From assembly GCF_000002425.4 (NCBI RefSeq), contig NC_037269.1, positions 5,461,834-5,525,833 of the forward strand: DNA of 64,000 bases. The letters run 5' to 3'. Made by a program: the position numbers and the translations under genes. Under the pieces are notes generated by a model. The model ran no database searches and was not told the DNA's origin. It saw only the letters and a program-made list of their open reading frames with translations. Source of the DNA: Physcomitrium patens. Its lineage: Eukaryota > Streptophyta > Bryopsida > Funariales > Funariaceae. This document shows positions 1 through 13,386 of this stretch, one piece after another. Each line of letters begins with the position of its first letter. The first letter of the stretch is position 1.

Positions 1-1250
1 GTTCATGGGAGATTATGGATCAGTATTCTTATGCGTCATAGCGATTGTGTCTAAATTCATAGCAGGGGTGTAGCGTTTGCTTGTCACACCCATGCCGATT
101 AAATCCAACCCCGCCCCGAAAAAGAAAAGCAAAGGAAAAGAAATAACTTTTGACTGGAATTTTCACGAAACTATGTGTCTAAGATGTGTAGGGACCATTA
201 CAAGTACTTAAAAGCCTTTTTGATTTCGCATAAATGAGACTTCCCTCTCATACAGTCAATCCCCGAGTCCAACAAAATTAATTACCAACATGAATTGCTT
301 AGAGCTTGTGAAAGTTTCATGATCATTGTATTGCATGAAGGGTAAGGGCAAGCGAGTAACGCTCCCAAGCAGTAAGCCATCTGAAAAAGATGATTAGTGT
401 TGTATTTTTTGGAAAATTTGCAGCCAAATGAATGATTGAATGTTATTTTACCCAAAACCTGACATCCTGGAGCCCGTGCCTTCATGTAGTGTAGTTTTAG
501 TTGTTCGTTGATAATCATTATCGCCGCCACAAAATACCATATTTTCACGTCCATGATCTGAATAAATAGTATCTAACATGACAACTACAGACTCGACCAA
601 AGGCGAAAGAATCGATGCAGGCACTTTAGTGTGCAAAATTCGCATACTCACAAAGCTGCAATCAAATTCTGTCCACGTCCCTCGTTTAACCAGCAGTAAA
701 TATGATTTCATGACCTTCACACCATGCAGACTGACAGAGACCAGCTTTGAATAGGTTTCTTAGAAACTATATTCAACACATGGAAATTGTCCCAACTTTA
801 AGCCAAGCATCCTAATTGTGGCCTTGTTGCTATGCGCATCAACAGCTCGAAGCGTGTGAACACGAGCGGTACCTTTTCCGAGATTATGATGCAGCGAAGG
901 TGACTTCCCTTGAACACCATCCAAACTCGGTACCTACCCGAGACCTTACGTACTTCCAGATGTCAGTGCTGCAGCGAAAGTTTAGTTTCATGATTTGCAG
1001 CAGGGCGAATCAGAATTATGCTAAGAATTCTGTTCCTTGGTCAGAAGAATAGGATTTCACACAGAAGAGCGAGTAGGCAATGGGGCCACGTTTCTACAGT
1101 GTGCCATGAAGGGCGACAGCCGTTATAAGCGCCACGCCTGTGGGGCCATAAGCGTGGTCGGTTAGCTATCAGAACGTATCAGCCTAGTAAGGAGAAAAAA
1201 ATCCTAGGCACTTCATTTTCACAAATATCTCCTCTAGTTCAAGATTTCTT
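1..1250. other. Mixed-composition DNA without a recognisable gene
   Basis: This stretch is less AT-rich than the retrotransposon fossils that follow it. Short open frames of up to about 90 codons exist on both strands, but they overlap, match no family I recognise and lack convincing splice structure. It could be the edge of a gene island, such as a UTR or a non-coding transcript, whose coding part lies to the left of the window. No promoter or RNA gene could be supported. Confidence 0.4.
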
Positions 1251-4200
1251 CCTTTTTATACTTTCATGTGGAGAAACTATACTATGATGTTGTCTTTTTT
1301 CATGCGTGTGCTGAGCAAGCAAGTTGATTGTCTCTGACTGATAAGTTCCCTTTATTCCTTATTTTTCTTATTTTTTTGTTGATCTTTCTTACTATTTTTT
1401 ATAATTCATACTCATATTGATTTAGCATGAGATATTTTGCTAGGTGTATGGTTTTTGGTGACATTTTTAAAGAGAGGTTGTAATTCCATAATTACATGTA
1501 TTCATCACTTGTTATGCCAATCCCTAAACATATTTAAAAATTCTTATCTTAACAATAGGCAAAGCTCATCCTATAGTATAGATTTTGACCCTGATATTTA
1601 TTGTGAAACTTATAAAAGTCCTACTACTTCTAATCTACTACTTTCACAATTAAGAGTTAATATAAATTTTATAAGGAGAGAGATATTGAGTGAACTTTTG
1701 AGAATTAATAACATTTTTCTTCTTATAAGTTTATATGATTTAAACAAGGACTAGATGACAGAGATAGAATCTACCAATTACTAAAGTATTTTGATATTTG
1801 TAAAAGTTAACACGTTTCGCTATGGACAACATATCATGGCTAAAAGCATAAGACCTAGGCATTTATTACATAGATTTAAGAATAAATATAGTTTGTCTAT
1901 GATAGTCTATAAAACAAATATAGAAGAGCTTATCAAGTAAGGTTTTTGTTTACATATATAGGTTATAATTTTAGTATGCAACAAGCATAGATTTCAAAAA
2001 AGAAGATGAGTTAACCCATCTTTTTTATTAGCTTGACATGTTACATTTTGCTAATTAGTTTATTCAATATATTTACTAGTTACTTCTTTGTCTAAATATA
2101 TAAAACTTTAACTTCTCTAAGTTGAGTCTTTCTTTTTGATGAAATAAAAATGCATTTCAATGTATTTGATTCTTGCATGTAATATTAGATTGGCTACTAT
2201 GATATAAAACTTGTTTAAGTTTGCAAACCTTTTTGCTATTTCAATATCCTTCAAAGCCAGGTGGAATAATCATGTATACTTCTTCTTCTAGTATGTTGTT
2301 TAAAAAAGCTGTTTTAATATATTATTATCATTATTTTATTTTCTATTATTAAAATACAGCTAGTGCAATAATTATTCTAATTGTGCTCCATCTTATGACA
2401 AGAGAAAATGCTTCAAAGAAATCTTCTTCTTCTCACTGTTCAAATCCTTGTGTAATAATTCAAACTTTGTATTTTTTAAGACTTCTTTCAACTCTAGTTT
2501 TCTTTTTGAAGATCTATTTGGATGTTATGAGCTTCTTTCTAGTTGACAAATCACAAACTTCCTATGTAACTTTTTTCTTTATATTTTAAATTTCTTATTC
2601 AATAGTCTATTTTTAATTTCTATTTTTATTTACTTAAAAATAATCAATTGAATTTAATTTAGAATATGTATTTAATAACCAATTGTCTTTGAATTTAATA
2701 GAAGATTGTTTGTACGTGTTCATTCTTAAAATAATTTTTGAGCTCGAGTGGATAAAACATGAAATTGTTGATGAATGCACAATAGGAAAAGATTGCCCTA
2801 TTGTTTTTATTGGCATTTGTGGATGAAAAGAAAAGTCTTTTGGTTCTATGTATTGAATTTTATATTATCTAAGTTCTTCTTTATCTTATATTGGTGTAGT
2901 ATTTCTACTTGTATTATTAGTTAGTGTAGAAAATATATCTTAAAGGTTTTCATCGTCATTTTTGTTTTTAAGATTTTGATATCTAATTCTTAATTTGTCA
3001 AAAATTACATCCTTGTTGATAATTATCTTCTTCTTTATAGTATTATAAAGTCAATAAGCTTTGCTATTAGAGTCATGTCTAACAAAAATGTACTTCTTTA
3101 TTTTACTATCAAGCTTTGAACATTGTTCTTTTAATATATATATAAATAAGTTATACAACCAAAAGTCAATAGATGATGTATATCAAATTTTCTTTTGTCA
3201 TATAATTCTTTAGATATCTTTCTATTTTTAGAATTTATTTGACATTAGTTCACAAGATAATTTGTTGTATTGATGGCTTTAAGCCATAAGATTGAAGATA
3301 GCTTGCTTTGATAAAATAAACTTCTTGCTTTTTTAACAATGGTTCTATTGTTCCTCTCAATAATTTTATTTTTTTGAAAAGTAAATACTTAGATTAATTG
3401 TCTTGCTATTCCATATTTTTGACAAAAGTTCTAAAATTCTTGTAATAAGAATTATTTTTCTTTGTTTGTCTTTAACATCAATAGTTTTTCAAATATTTTA
3501 TTTTTTTCTTATATCTTAAATATGAAAAATTTGAAAAAAGCTTTATCTTTGAATTTAAGAAAGTAAATCCAACTTCTTAGAGAATAATCATCAATAAACT
3601 TAATAAAGAATATGGTGCCACTTAACAATTGTTTAGAAATAGGTTCAATTAAATTGACATGAATTAATTATATAGATTTTTCGAATTTATTAAGAATTTA
3701 TTTAGAAAAATTATTTTGTATTAATAATAAATATTACAATCATTACATACTTCTTTAGGTACAATATGAATAAAAGATAAGCCTCTAATTCTTTTATTTA
3801 TATAAAGTTGTTTCAAACTTAAATAAGCAAGATGTCCAAACCTATTGTATTATAATTTGGATTATTTTTATAACAATAGAATTATTATCTAATGTAGTTT
3901 GATTTATATTATGCAAACCTTTATTTGGTTCTTAAAATCTAATGATAATAATACTTTTTTTTTTCTCTTTGATCAATAACCTAGTGCTTGTCAATTGAGA
4001 AGATCACAATGTCTCTTTTGTTTGCAAAGAAACAAATTGACAACAAGCTCTTTCTCAAAGAAGTTATAACTAAAATATTGCTTACCTTCTTTGATTTTCT
4101 ATTATTTATTTTTATAAGAACTTTTTTCTTTTCTAGATGTATTATGTAGTTCACTACTAGCAGCTCTGATTTTATAAAATTGACTTATTGATTTGAAAGA

Positions 4201-4263
4201 AATCAATACTGACTTGTTATGTATTAAATGTTGTGAAGCTCTATTATTAAAATATCAATTGAA

Positions 4264-4264
<1 letters not shown>

Positions 4265-4300
<36 letters not shown>
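4265..4300. repeat. (TA)n microsatellite
   Basis: An uninterrupted TA dinucleotide run of about 18 units inside the copia fossil. Confidence 0.95.
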
Positions 4301-4303
<3 letters not shown>

Positions 4304-4387
4304 AAATTCACCTTTATTTCTTGAAATACTTTTTTTTATTCAAAATTTGATGAGTTAATTTTTACTTCAATGATACTTGTTATAGAT

Positions 4388-4544
4388 TTATTGACATTTG
4401 GTGGTCTATTTCTAAACATGTTGTCTTTTGTTGTATAGAAAATCAAGTCACATAGCAAAAGACAACATGTTTAGAAATAGACCACCAAATGTCAATAAAT
4501 GTGTCTATGTGACTTGATTTTCTATTTTCTAAACATGTTGTCTT
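4388..4544. repeat. Perfect 43-bp hairpin with an interlocked second inverted repeat
   Basis: Arm A (4388-4430) is perfectly reverse-complementary to A' (4456-4498). The 21-base B (4435-4455), lying in the loop, is reverse-complementary to B' (4505-4525), which lies just beyond A'. A third, partial direct copy of A follows at 4526-4544. The order is A-B-A'-B'-partial A. Arm identity is perfect although the surrounding copia fossil is heavily decayed, so the structure formed long after the element died, probably by replication template switching. Confidence 0.93.
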
Positions 4545-4920
4545 CATGTTCAATTATTATATCTACTAAATCATCTTTTATAACAAAAATTAGTATCTTC
4601 ATTGCTTTTGCCATCATTTCTTGTATTTGGATTTTTGACAACATATGCCCATTGTATGATCATGGATATATTGATAGTGAGAGTTTTTCAATAAGTTTTT
4701 AGCTTGCAAAAAAGTCTTCAACTTTAAGCTCCATACATAGAAGTTATTTTCACCAAAAACTTGTTGATCTCATCAACTTGTAGAAGATTATTAAAACTTG
4801 ACATTTTATTGAGTTTCATTAATTTCTTTCTTTAATAAAATATTATACACAAAAATTACTCTTTAGTAAGAAATAAGGTATTTTTCTTATAGATTTTCTA
4901 AGCCAAGCTTTGATGTTATG

Positions 4921-5324
4921 TAAAACTTTTATACATATGAAATACAAAAGATGAATTTATTTTAAAAAATATAGAAATGATCAAAGATTTTGTTAAATTA
5001 ATTCATCCAATCTAACCATCATACAAAAAAAATTGACCTCTAGATTCTGTTTTCTACTATTGGATCCATAATCAATAAAAACTATTAGCATTTATCATTA
5101 TTTTAATTTTAATTCAAAAATCAATCATAGTGGCTGGCCAACTTCTTACTTCTTATAAAAAAAAAATCTATATTTGTATTTAAAAGGAAGTCCGAAAAAA
5201 GTCCTAATTTAATCTTCTCTCTATGCCTTCCATCTCCTTCATGCATTCTACTTTGCCTCTTGTATTGTGCTTTGTTTCTTATATAATATTCTTGCTCTAT
5301 AATTGACATGATGATGTGCAAAGA
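4921..5324 (-). repeat. Probable 5' LTR of the copia fossil, approximate
   Basis: It begins with TGTTATG next to a primer-binding-site-like sequence on the minus-strand copia fossil. No intact partner LTR was found to the left, so the extent is a guess bounded by the minisatellite at about 5325. Confidence 0.35.
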
Positions 5325-5880
5325 GGTGATCCTACTATGAAGCGTTGATGCATAGAAAGATGATTATGCTATAAGATAATACTATTGCAAGAAGATGATG
5401 CTTAAGAAGATAATCCTATTATAAAGAGATGATGCATAAGGAAGTGATCTTGCTATGAGGAGATGATGGAGAAGGAGATAACCTTACAATGAGGAGATAA
5501 TATACAAAGAGGTGATCTTGCAATGAGGAATTGATGAATAAAGAGATGATTATGCTACAAAGAGATCATATATAAGGAGGTGATTCTACTACAAGGAGAT
5601 GATATATAAAGAAATGATCCAACTATAAAAAAGTGATAAATGAAGAAATGATGCATGAAGAAATGATCTTGGTGCAAGGAGATAATACAAGAAGAAATGG
5701 TCTTATTTTAAGATAATTCTACTGTGAAGAGATGATGCATAAGATGGTAATTATGTTACAAGAAAATGATGCACAAAGAGACAATCAAGTTGCAATAGGA
5801 TGATGCATAAGGAAGTGATTTTATTGTCCTATTGCTAAGATGATGATACAAAAAGAGGTGATCTTGCTACCTCATTGCTG
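5325..5880. repeat. Degenerate minisatellite, about 34-bp unit
   Basis: Purine-rich repeats share the core AGATGATGCATAAGGAAGTG and a second half resembling ATCTTGCTATGAGG, recurring about every 34 bases for roughly 16 units. Copies are diverged by substitution and small indels, so the array is old. The period is not a multiple of three and no long open frame is maintained, so coding is unlikely. Confidence 0.8.
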
Positions 5881-6160
5881 TAACTAAGACAAATGAGGCA
5901 TTGGTTGCCTTAAGTCCTATTAGGCTTATTCATAATGACACATAATTTTTTTTTTTTTTTCTTTTTTAGATTGATTTTATATTTTTATCTAATCTCTGAA
6001 TAAATATTTTTGATGTTATATTGTGGTCATATCTTAATCACTCCTAATATTATCATTAAAATATAATAAAAATTAATTATTAAAAAAAATTAGAATGCTT
6101 CATATAAATAAGTTGGAATTATTTTGAAGCTATCAATTGTATACCTTTTTATAATGTATG

Positions 6161-6693
6161 TGTTGTTGTCATTGATATACATATTTATTAAGATAATAAA
6201 TATTAGATAGAAGGTAAATATGAGTAGATTTGATATTATCTTATGATTAAGCTTCTTTGAAGCTACATAGATATATATTAATTTTTAGATATATTTTTAA
6301 TTGATTAGTGGATTAGAAACTTAGCCAATAAATTATTCATGTGTTGCATATGCTAATAGCTTATAGAATAAGCTAATTACATGAAACACATATAGAAAAC
6401 ATGTCTTGTAAGTTAGACACATGTCTCGTAAGTGAGACATGTGTCGGAGGTCCTATAGAATGTCGCCATGTAGATTCTAGTTAGATAGTATATATAGAGG
6501 CAAGAATGAAGCATTTTTTTTTATCAATGTTTTTTTAGTCTTTAGTCTTATTTTAAGAATTTTTAGTCTTCTTATTTTTGGCAATAGCCATTTTAGTTTT
6601 AATATTATAATGATTTTGAATAAATATATATTCTCTTTGAGTTATACAAGAATATTTTGAGTTTTTGGTTCTTCAAGATTCATGTCTTTAATA
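6161..6693 (+). repeat. LTR-B family copy 1 (decayed)
   Basis: It is similar along its length to the copies at 9316, 17190 and 58762. Shared blocks include the region after ATACATATTTATT, GGAGGTCCTATAGAATG, TAGTATATATAGAGGCAAGA (a TATA-like promoter block) and a U5 ending near TTCATGTCTTTAATA. Its downstream sequence resembles that of the 58762 copy. Boundaries are by comparison only and no target duplication was seen. Confidence 0.7.
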
Positions 6694-9315
6694 GTTATTG
6701 CTAAATAATCTGGGATAATTTATATTTTGTGCCTTAGTATAGCACTTAAAGTTGTTTAGTAAATTTTTAGCTACTTATTAATTATTAATCAACTTGATTA
6801 AATTTTTTGTAGTTTTGGCTTTAGAATATATAGGTTTAGTTTTTTAGTGGTTTTTGACAAGAAAGTCTAATATACAATGGAATTTTTAATTGATATTATG
6901 ATGAAGCTTTAATAATTTGCTACAAATTTGAAACATCGATGGACATAAAGACATCAAATAAGGATCTTTTTGGATATTTTTTGATAGAAAAAATTTATAA
7001 TTTATTTGGATATGATATATTTTTGTATAATTTATAAGTACAACAACATTGCAACCATTGAAAGAGGTGAAGTACTACATCATATCCATGTTGTTATTGT
7101 GACACTAAGATAGTTTTGAGAGATAATCTAAAAAGATATTTTTATTAATTTTGCTTTATTTTTTGTATTTCTAAAGATACTTTAATTGATCCTTTGATAT
7201 TAGGATTTTAGATACCTATTGGCTTTTTTGTATTGACTGTTTTAAAAAACATATGCTTATATTATCTCATAAATTTAGTTGTTATCTACTGGTGTAGGGG
7301 CTTGTCCAATGAATTTGTATATAATTGTTGTATATGTTGTATTGATGTGCTAGTTTGTGCTGTTGAAAAATATCTAGAAGAAAATGTTTTATTAGTGATG
7401 ATGCACACTTATTTGATGTGATTCAAAGAAATAGGGTGGATCTTATTGCATAAATATTATTGAAATGTTAAATTATACTTGAAATTTCTTCATAATTCTA
7501 TGTATACAAGTCAATCTAATTCCACTAATTAAATGCACACATTCTTAAGATTGTGTAAGAATTGAAAGTAAACTTCTTGTACAATCATGATCAAAACCTC
7601 TTCATGTCATTGAACAAAATTATTCTTCATCAATTACATATAAATATTTTTTTATTAAATAAATATCTATATATAATTGATACATGCTTGATAATATTTG
7701 AGAACTTCTTGTAGATATTTGTGGATTTATCATAAGTTATATAGAATAAGTTTGAATATTGCATTTGTATCCATGTTATTTTTAGAATTCCTTCTATTTT
7801 TTGCTTGTTTAACAACTTCAAATTATGAAGCTATCTATTGAAAAGAACATTTTTTTTGTCTTGCATTATTAGGTATCTCTTGTGATTGTCCTTTTGGCTG
7901 AATCACAATTTGATTTTTTAACCTTATACTTGTTAATTCAAGCTCTAAGAGCTAAGTACAAACTCTTTCTTATTAAAGCACTGATAGTAATTCAAATGTG
8001 CAACCAATAGCATCAAAGACCATTTGAAGATCATCAAATGTTGCAAATATATGTCTTTTTAATAGTAGAAGTAAAAGACTAATAATATTTACCATGTAGC
8101 AATGAAGATGGAAGTTGTCTATTATTAAAACACCTTCTTAGAAAACCATAGTTTAAGTTTTATATTTTCATAGAATTTCTAATATCTTTATTAATGTGCT
8201 TGTACTGGAGTTGACATCAAACATCTCTTTTGTACCTTTAAATTGCTCAAATTTAAGGTTGAAAGCAAATATAGAGAATTTTTTTATAAAATTTGTGAAA
8301 AAAAAGATGTTAAGTTGATAACATACATGAGTTCTTTCTGAACTTTCTTTAGCATTTATTTCTTTTGTTGTACTTTTAAAAAAATAAGAGAAAATTTTTT
8401 ACCTCACATAAAACTTTAGTGGAAAATTTTAAATATGGTTTTAAGGCTAATTATTGACCCTCAATCCTAGATGTAGTTATACTTTGAAAGTACAAATAAT
8501 TATTTGTCCAAGTCTTTATAAAATACCTTATTTGTGGTATCTAGGTATTTTGTAAATATTTGATTGCTGTATGTGCATTGATGGGAGTATATTTGATAAA
8601 GAAGATATTCCACTCTTAATTATAAAGTGCCTCTATAGTGGCATCAATCACATTAATTCAATGTGCCAAAAATGAAAATAAACTTTTTTTTAATCTTATA
8701 AAGAAATACTTGTAATTTACTATGATATGTTTTTGAATATGCTATATACAAAATAATATATTAGACATAAAAAATAATTTAAATGGCATTTTTTAATATT
8801 AAATTCTAATAAAATCTAATATAGATCTGTTTAATATTTCCATATAAATTGGCAAGTTGTATTAAAGTCTAAAAAAAACAACAAAAATTATAAATAAAAT
8901 ATTAAAATTTATTATTCCAACTACAAGAAGGATGGGTATTATAATAATTTTGTTTTATAAGTACAATCCATAATAATAGAAGATGAATATTCCTTTATTA
9001 ATTTAACACATTTTATATAAGTAAGAAAAATAATAGATATTTACATTGATAAAAAATTGTTATATATACCATTACATAGGATTTTCATGAATGAAAAAAT
9101 GAGAGAAGAACCATGAAAAGCCATTTGACACAATTCGTGATGCTTATTGTAAATAAAGCATGTAATAACCCAATTACTAGGATTTCTTTTACATAGTATA
9201 GTTATAATATTCTTTGATAGAATTCATGATAAAAGCATTTGAATTGTCATCTTCTTTTGTACTAGTTGCAATCTTTATTCCACCAAATATCGTATTAAAA
9301 AAAAATGAAGGGCCA
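6694..9315. other. AT-rich retroelement-like DNA, not resolved
   Basis: It lies between two LTR-B copies in the same orientation, so it may be the wreck of an LTR-B element's internal region. I could not identify gag, protease, RT or integrase motifs in it, and no gene is supported. Confidence 0.35.
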
Positions 9316-9841
9316 TGGTATCATAGACATACATATTTATTCTAATATATATCTAAATAATATAAATAAATAGAAGTAAATAAAAATACATAAATGTGAT
9401 AATATCTTATAGAAAATCTTCTTAGATGCTTCATAAATGTAGATTTAAATTTACATGTGTTGGTAGTTGATTAATAGGTTAGAAATTTGGCCAATAAATT
9501 AGCCACATGTTGCATGTATTGGTAGCTTATAGTACTAGCTAATTATATGGTGCATATATAAAAAACTTGTCTTGCAAGTTAAGACATATGTCTTGCAAAT
9601 TAGACCCTTGTTGGAGGTCCTATAGAATATTATCATATAGCTACTAATTAAATAGTATATATAGAGGCAAGAATGAAGCCTTATTCACTCTTGTCAATTC
9701 CTTTCTCACTTCTAGTCTAGTTTTAAAGGTCTCTTATTTTCTTGTCTTTTTGTAATAGCCATTATAGTTTTTTTTTTTTTTTTTTTTTTTGAAAAAAATC
9801 TCACTTCTTTATTTGCCTTCATCAAGTTCTTATCCTTGACA
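9316..9841 (+). repeat. LTR-B family copy 2 (decayed)
   Basis: It aligns with the LTR-B copy at 17190-17750 through the start block (GACATACATATTTATTC), the GGAGGTCCTATAGAATA block, the TATATATAGAGGCAAGAATG promoter block, and an end near TTATCCTTGACA. A poly-T run of about 22 bases at 9769-9790 interrupts it. The flanking five bases are not duplicated, so it is not a clean solo LTR. Confidence 0.72.
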
Positions 9842-10806
9842 GATTGACAAGAGTTGTAAGTAACCAAGTTAAATCACTAGTTGTTTTAGAACCAAAGAAG
9901 GAATTTAGAGTGCCAATAATGAAATTTTTAGAAAAAAATTAATCTAAAGAAGTTAGAAGAAAGCAAAATAATATTAGTACAAAAATTACAATTTAGTATA
10001 GAAAATAAATTTAAAATCTACAATACAAAAGTCATTTTGGAGGTATCAATGAAAAATCATGTCTAACATCTAAAGAGCATCTAAGATAAATCTAAAACTT
10101 GTATATGAGACTATCAAGTATTATCTTGTAGGTATTGAAGCTTGGCTGCTAGCCATTTTTTTGATAAAAAAACTATGGCCAATAAAAATTCGAGTCTAGA
10201 TCATAATTTTTTTTTTTGTCTTGAGACAACTTAAAGCTCTCAAGGTGGCGGCAATTGATTGAAGTAGAGTGACAATATCTAATTCATTTTTTTCCTTGTA
10301 CAATTATAGTATTAAATCATTTGAGTTCAGTAGCTATTTTTTAATTGAGCCTTTCTTTCATTTTTTTTTGCTTTAGTAGAGTAGAAAGTTCCATAAATTG
10401 TGGTGTAAATTATTTTATTTTGTGTCATTTTTCTTATTTTTGTTCATTTATTCTTACAATCAAATTAGAGAGTTGTTACTTTTTTTAATTATGATAACAA
10501 TGACATTAGTTCATACAACAGTAAGGTAACAAGAATCATTGGTCTTTTGCAAGGTTTGCACTGTTAAGCATGGATTTATAGTACAATATAGAAGATAATT
10601 GATTTCCTCGGCTACTAAATTTCTTCTCATGCCTCAAGCTTTTGAACTTCTCAAGATGCCAAATATCCTCATTGAACCATGTTGTATTGCTAATATTATT
10701 AGAAAAAGCATTAAAGTTGCATCTTATGTAGTATTATTAATTTTTCTTCATTTTGGCAACCCTTTTATGATGCAAAATTCTTGCATCTTTCTAGTTGCTA
10801 ATATAG
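9842..10806. other. Unresolved AT-rich DNA, part repeated elsewhere
   Basis: Bases 10665-10806 recur in reverse orientation at about 16980-17110, so this is repetitive, probably the internal end of an LTR-C element. No gene or protein motif is recognisable in the remainder. Confidence 0.4.
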
Positions 10807-12367
10807 TGTTGTATTACTTGTGTTCTTGATTGAAAATGCTTAAGGCATTTAAGCATGGAAGATAAGTAAAAATGCAATAATAATTTTACTAAGTCTAATA
10901 GAGCTTTAAATAACCTTCAAGTAATCTCTAATAAATCTAATTAAACTTTAATCTATCAAAATAAATTTAAAAGAAGTCACAAAAGAAATACAAAGAAATC
11001 ATGATTTAATTAAAAAAAATAACAAAAAATCTTTAAAAAATATAAAAATAAACTTTTAAAGGAATAATAATAATCTTAAAGAAATATTAGAAATAAAAAA
11101 TCTAAAGAAACAAAAAAGAATTTTGAAATTGAATCATAACCAAATCCTAGGTCAAATCCTAATGAAATCTTAGATAAATTCTAATCAAATTTTAGTTAAG
11201 TTCTAAAATAAATCCTAGTATTAATAAAATCTTAAATCAAATCCTAAGCCTTAACCAAACTATAAACAAATCATAAATCAAATCCTAATCAAATCCTAGA
11301 TCTTAAATAAACTCTTAGTAAATCCTTTAGCAAAATAGAACCTCAATAGTTAATGATTAAATGATTGATATCAATTCAAAATTTGCACACTTCTTTATAT
11401 TTTAGTTAAAAACAAGGATAAGAAAGATGAAGTCGATTGCACTTATTAATTGAAAGAAATGTAAGATAATCCAATTAGATATTGGATAGCTTCCTACTCC
11501 AATCTAAATGCTGAATTTCTACTACCAATATCTCTTTTTTAAACTATTGAATTGATCTAAAATTTCATCCATATGTTGGATTTTGAGTCTAATATCTATA
11601 TAAAAAAATTTACTTCAATCCAATTGACAAATTGCTGAAGATCTTAGAAATACACATTAACCTTCAAATTCCAATTTTTGAGACCTCAACCTACAAAAAT
11701 CCTCATATTCTTTAATTTAATTGTTTTAGTGACATCAAAATTTTCATACATATTTATAACTAGCACATCAATACACTATCCAAATTTCACATGTATATAC
11801 ACTACAAAACTCAAGAAATCTTTAAAATTAAAAACATATTTTTATTTCTTAAATCCTAATTCTACAAAGAATATTATTAATTTTGAAAATCTTTCTAAAT
11901 CTCAATATTAATTCAAATGAAAAGAAAATAATGCCTAAAAATCTTTCTTTAATTTTTTCTTCAAATTCCACTCTCTAATCTATAAAAGAATCCTAACTTC
12001 ACCATAAGCGCATGGTTTTGTACCTTGGGTTTTGATTTTGACTCAGGTTGATAATTGGTCTTCTCCAGGTATTAATTCTTAGCTTCTTGAAATAAATTTT
12101 GCTTAAATCTACTCTTAATTTCTTTATATATATGTCTAGATAATTTAATTTTAACATCTACTTTGTTTTTTCTTATTTAAGGCCTTATAAAATAAATAAA
12201 AGTCCATTTTATAAAAAAAAATATATTAACACTTTTTAGTTTTACTATCTTTTTGACTATTATAAATATTTCTAAGATAATTTGATATAATATCTTAAAA
12301 TAGGATCTTCTATAATATATTTTTTTCTTCTTTCTTTCATTCATTAGCCATGTTACATTATAACAAT
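10807..12367 (+). repeat. LTR-C family repeat, copy 1 (about 1.56 kb)
   Basis: It starts TGTTGTATTAC and ends near ATAACAAT. The first 250 bases match 35492 onward and the reverse complement of 16640-16990; the last 350 match 35900-36232 and 61470-61820. The shared blocks include AAATAGAAGTCCATTT-like and CTTTTTAGTTTTACT sequences. The middle is a monotonous AAATCCTAA-rich tract. Length and position, abutting degenerate Ty3 sequences at two of four sites, suggest a long LTR. No proteins are encoded. Confidence 0.65.
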
Positions 12368-13009
12368 AGTCATTTTTAAAGTTATGTATTGATTTGGCTA
12401 CAAATTAAATTAGATTCTTATTGGAATATGGTTTGGGATTTTAATTAGATTGCTCCAAATAATTAATTGATATAGAAATTAGCCTTCAATGATATGGAAA
12501 TCTTCTTATTTTTGATGGAGTGAAGGCCCTCAATAAATTGATATTAGTTTTTATTGACTTTTTATTGTTGTAGAGACAGAGTTTGCCTTGAAAAAATACT
12601 AGGCTTCTAATTGCTATTAATTGCTCTACTATCTTGTATCTTTAGAACATATATAATACTCTATAATATAAATCTTTTATAAATTCACTTATTTCTCATA
12701 TCAAAAAATCCCTTTCATTAAATATTTACAAAAAAAAAATACAAGACAACAAAAAAACTTCTTTAAAATGTCATTATATCTTTGTCTTGACAAGGTTGCT
12801 ATTCTTTCAAAATCCTAAATCCTAAATCCTATTTTATTTTAAAATTTAAAATTTAAAATCCTTTTCCAAATCCTAAATCCTAAAATCTATTTTAAAATCC
12901 TAAATTCTAAACTCGAAACTTTACTCTGAAATACTAAATCTTAAATCCTAAATCTTATTTGTTTTTATTTTTATTTGACTTTGCATATTTCTTAAAAAAA
13001 ATTAAATTA
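12368..13009. other. AT-rich DNA with CCTAAAT-like tracts
   Basis: At 12810-12960 AATCCTAAATCCTA units recur irregularly. No gene is visible in this interval. Confidence 0.5.
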
Positions 13010-13386
13010 AAGATTCTAGAAAATTTATACTATTTCATTTTAAGCCATTTGATCATTAATTATCTTAAATAAAAATATAAATTCTATTAATTAATTATTC
13101 TAAAGTATATTTTTTCTTTATATAAACTTAGTTTTTTATTTCTAATAATTACAAAATTTCTTGCTAATATAATTCATCTATTTTTATATATATATATATA
13201 TAGATGATATTCTAAATTTATTTTTATTAATATTTAATTTAATCTAATAATTAATTAATTAATTAATTAATTAATTTATAATTATTTTTCAAATATTTTA
13301 GTCAATAAGAAAATATAAACTAAAAACTAATATATTTTATAGTTCTTATCTAATTTTTATAAATTGTGTACAAATACGACACAAAA
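13010..13386 (-). repeat. 3' LTR of a minus-strand Ty3 fossil (LTR-D)
   Basis: It is a direct repeat of 19380-19745, alignable over about 350 bp including TTTGTACA near the right edge, an (ATTA)n run and a (TA)n run. The pair brackets decayed gag and pol sequences read on the minus strand, which fixes the orientation. The left boundary is approximate. Confidence 0.72.

Larger units (their letters stand above)
2000..4925 (-). mobile_element. Decayed Ty1/copia retrotransposon, internal region
   Basis: Read on the minus strand, about 2250-2330 encodes a typical copia reverse-transcriptase segment: KTAFLNNILEEEVYM followed by PPGFEGY, the block before the RT active site. Around 3390-3480 the minus strand keeps a worn integrase segment around the position of the D-x-G-x-E-[FY] motif. 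Near 4905-4920 the plus sequence GCTTTGATGTTA resembles the reverse complement of an initiator-Met primer-binding site, which puts the 5' LTR to its right. Every frame is full of stops and frameshifts, so the copy is dead and old. AT-rich decay obscures its ends, and the 3' LTR on the left was not located. Confidence 0.7.

Noticed and set aside
282..720. Two overlapping minus-strand ORFs of 90 codons near the left end
   Set aside because: They overlap in different frames with no recognisable motif; an exon cut by the window edge cannot be excluded but is not supported.
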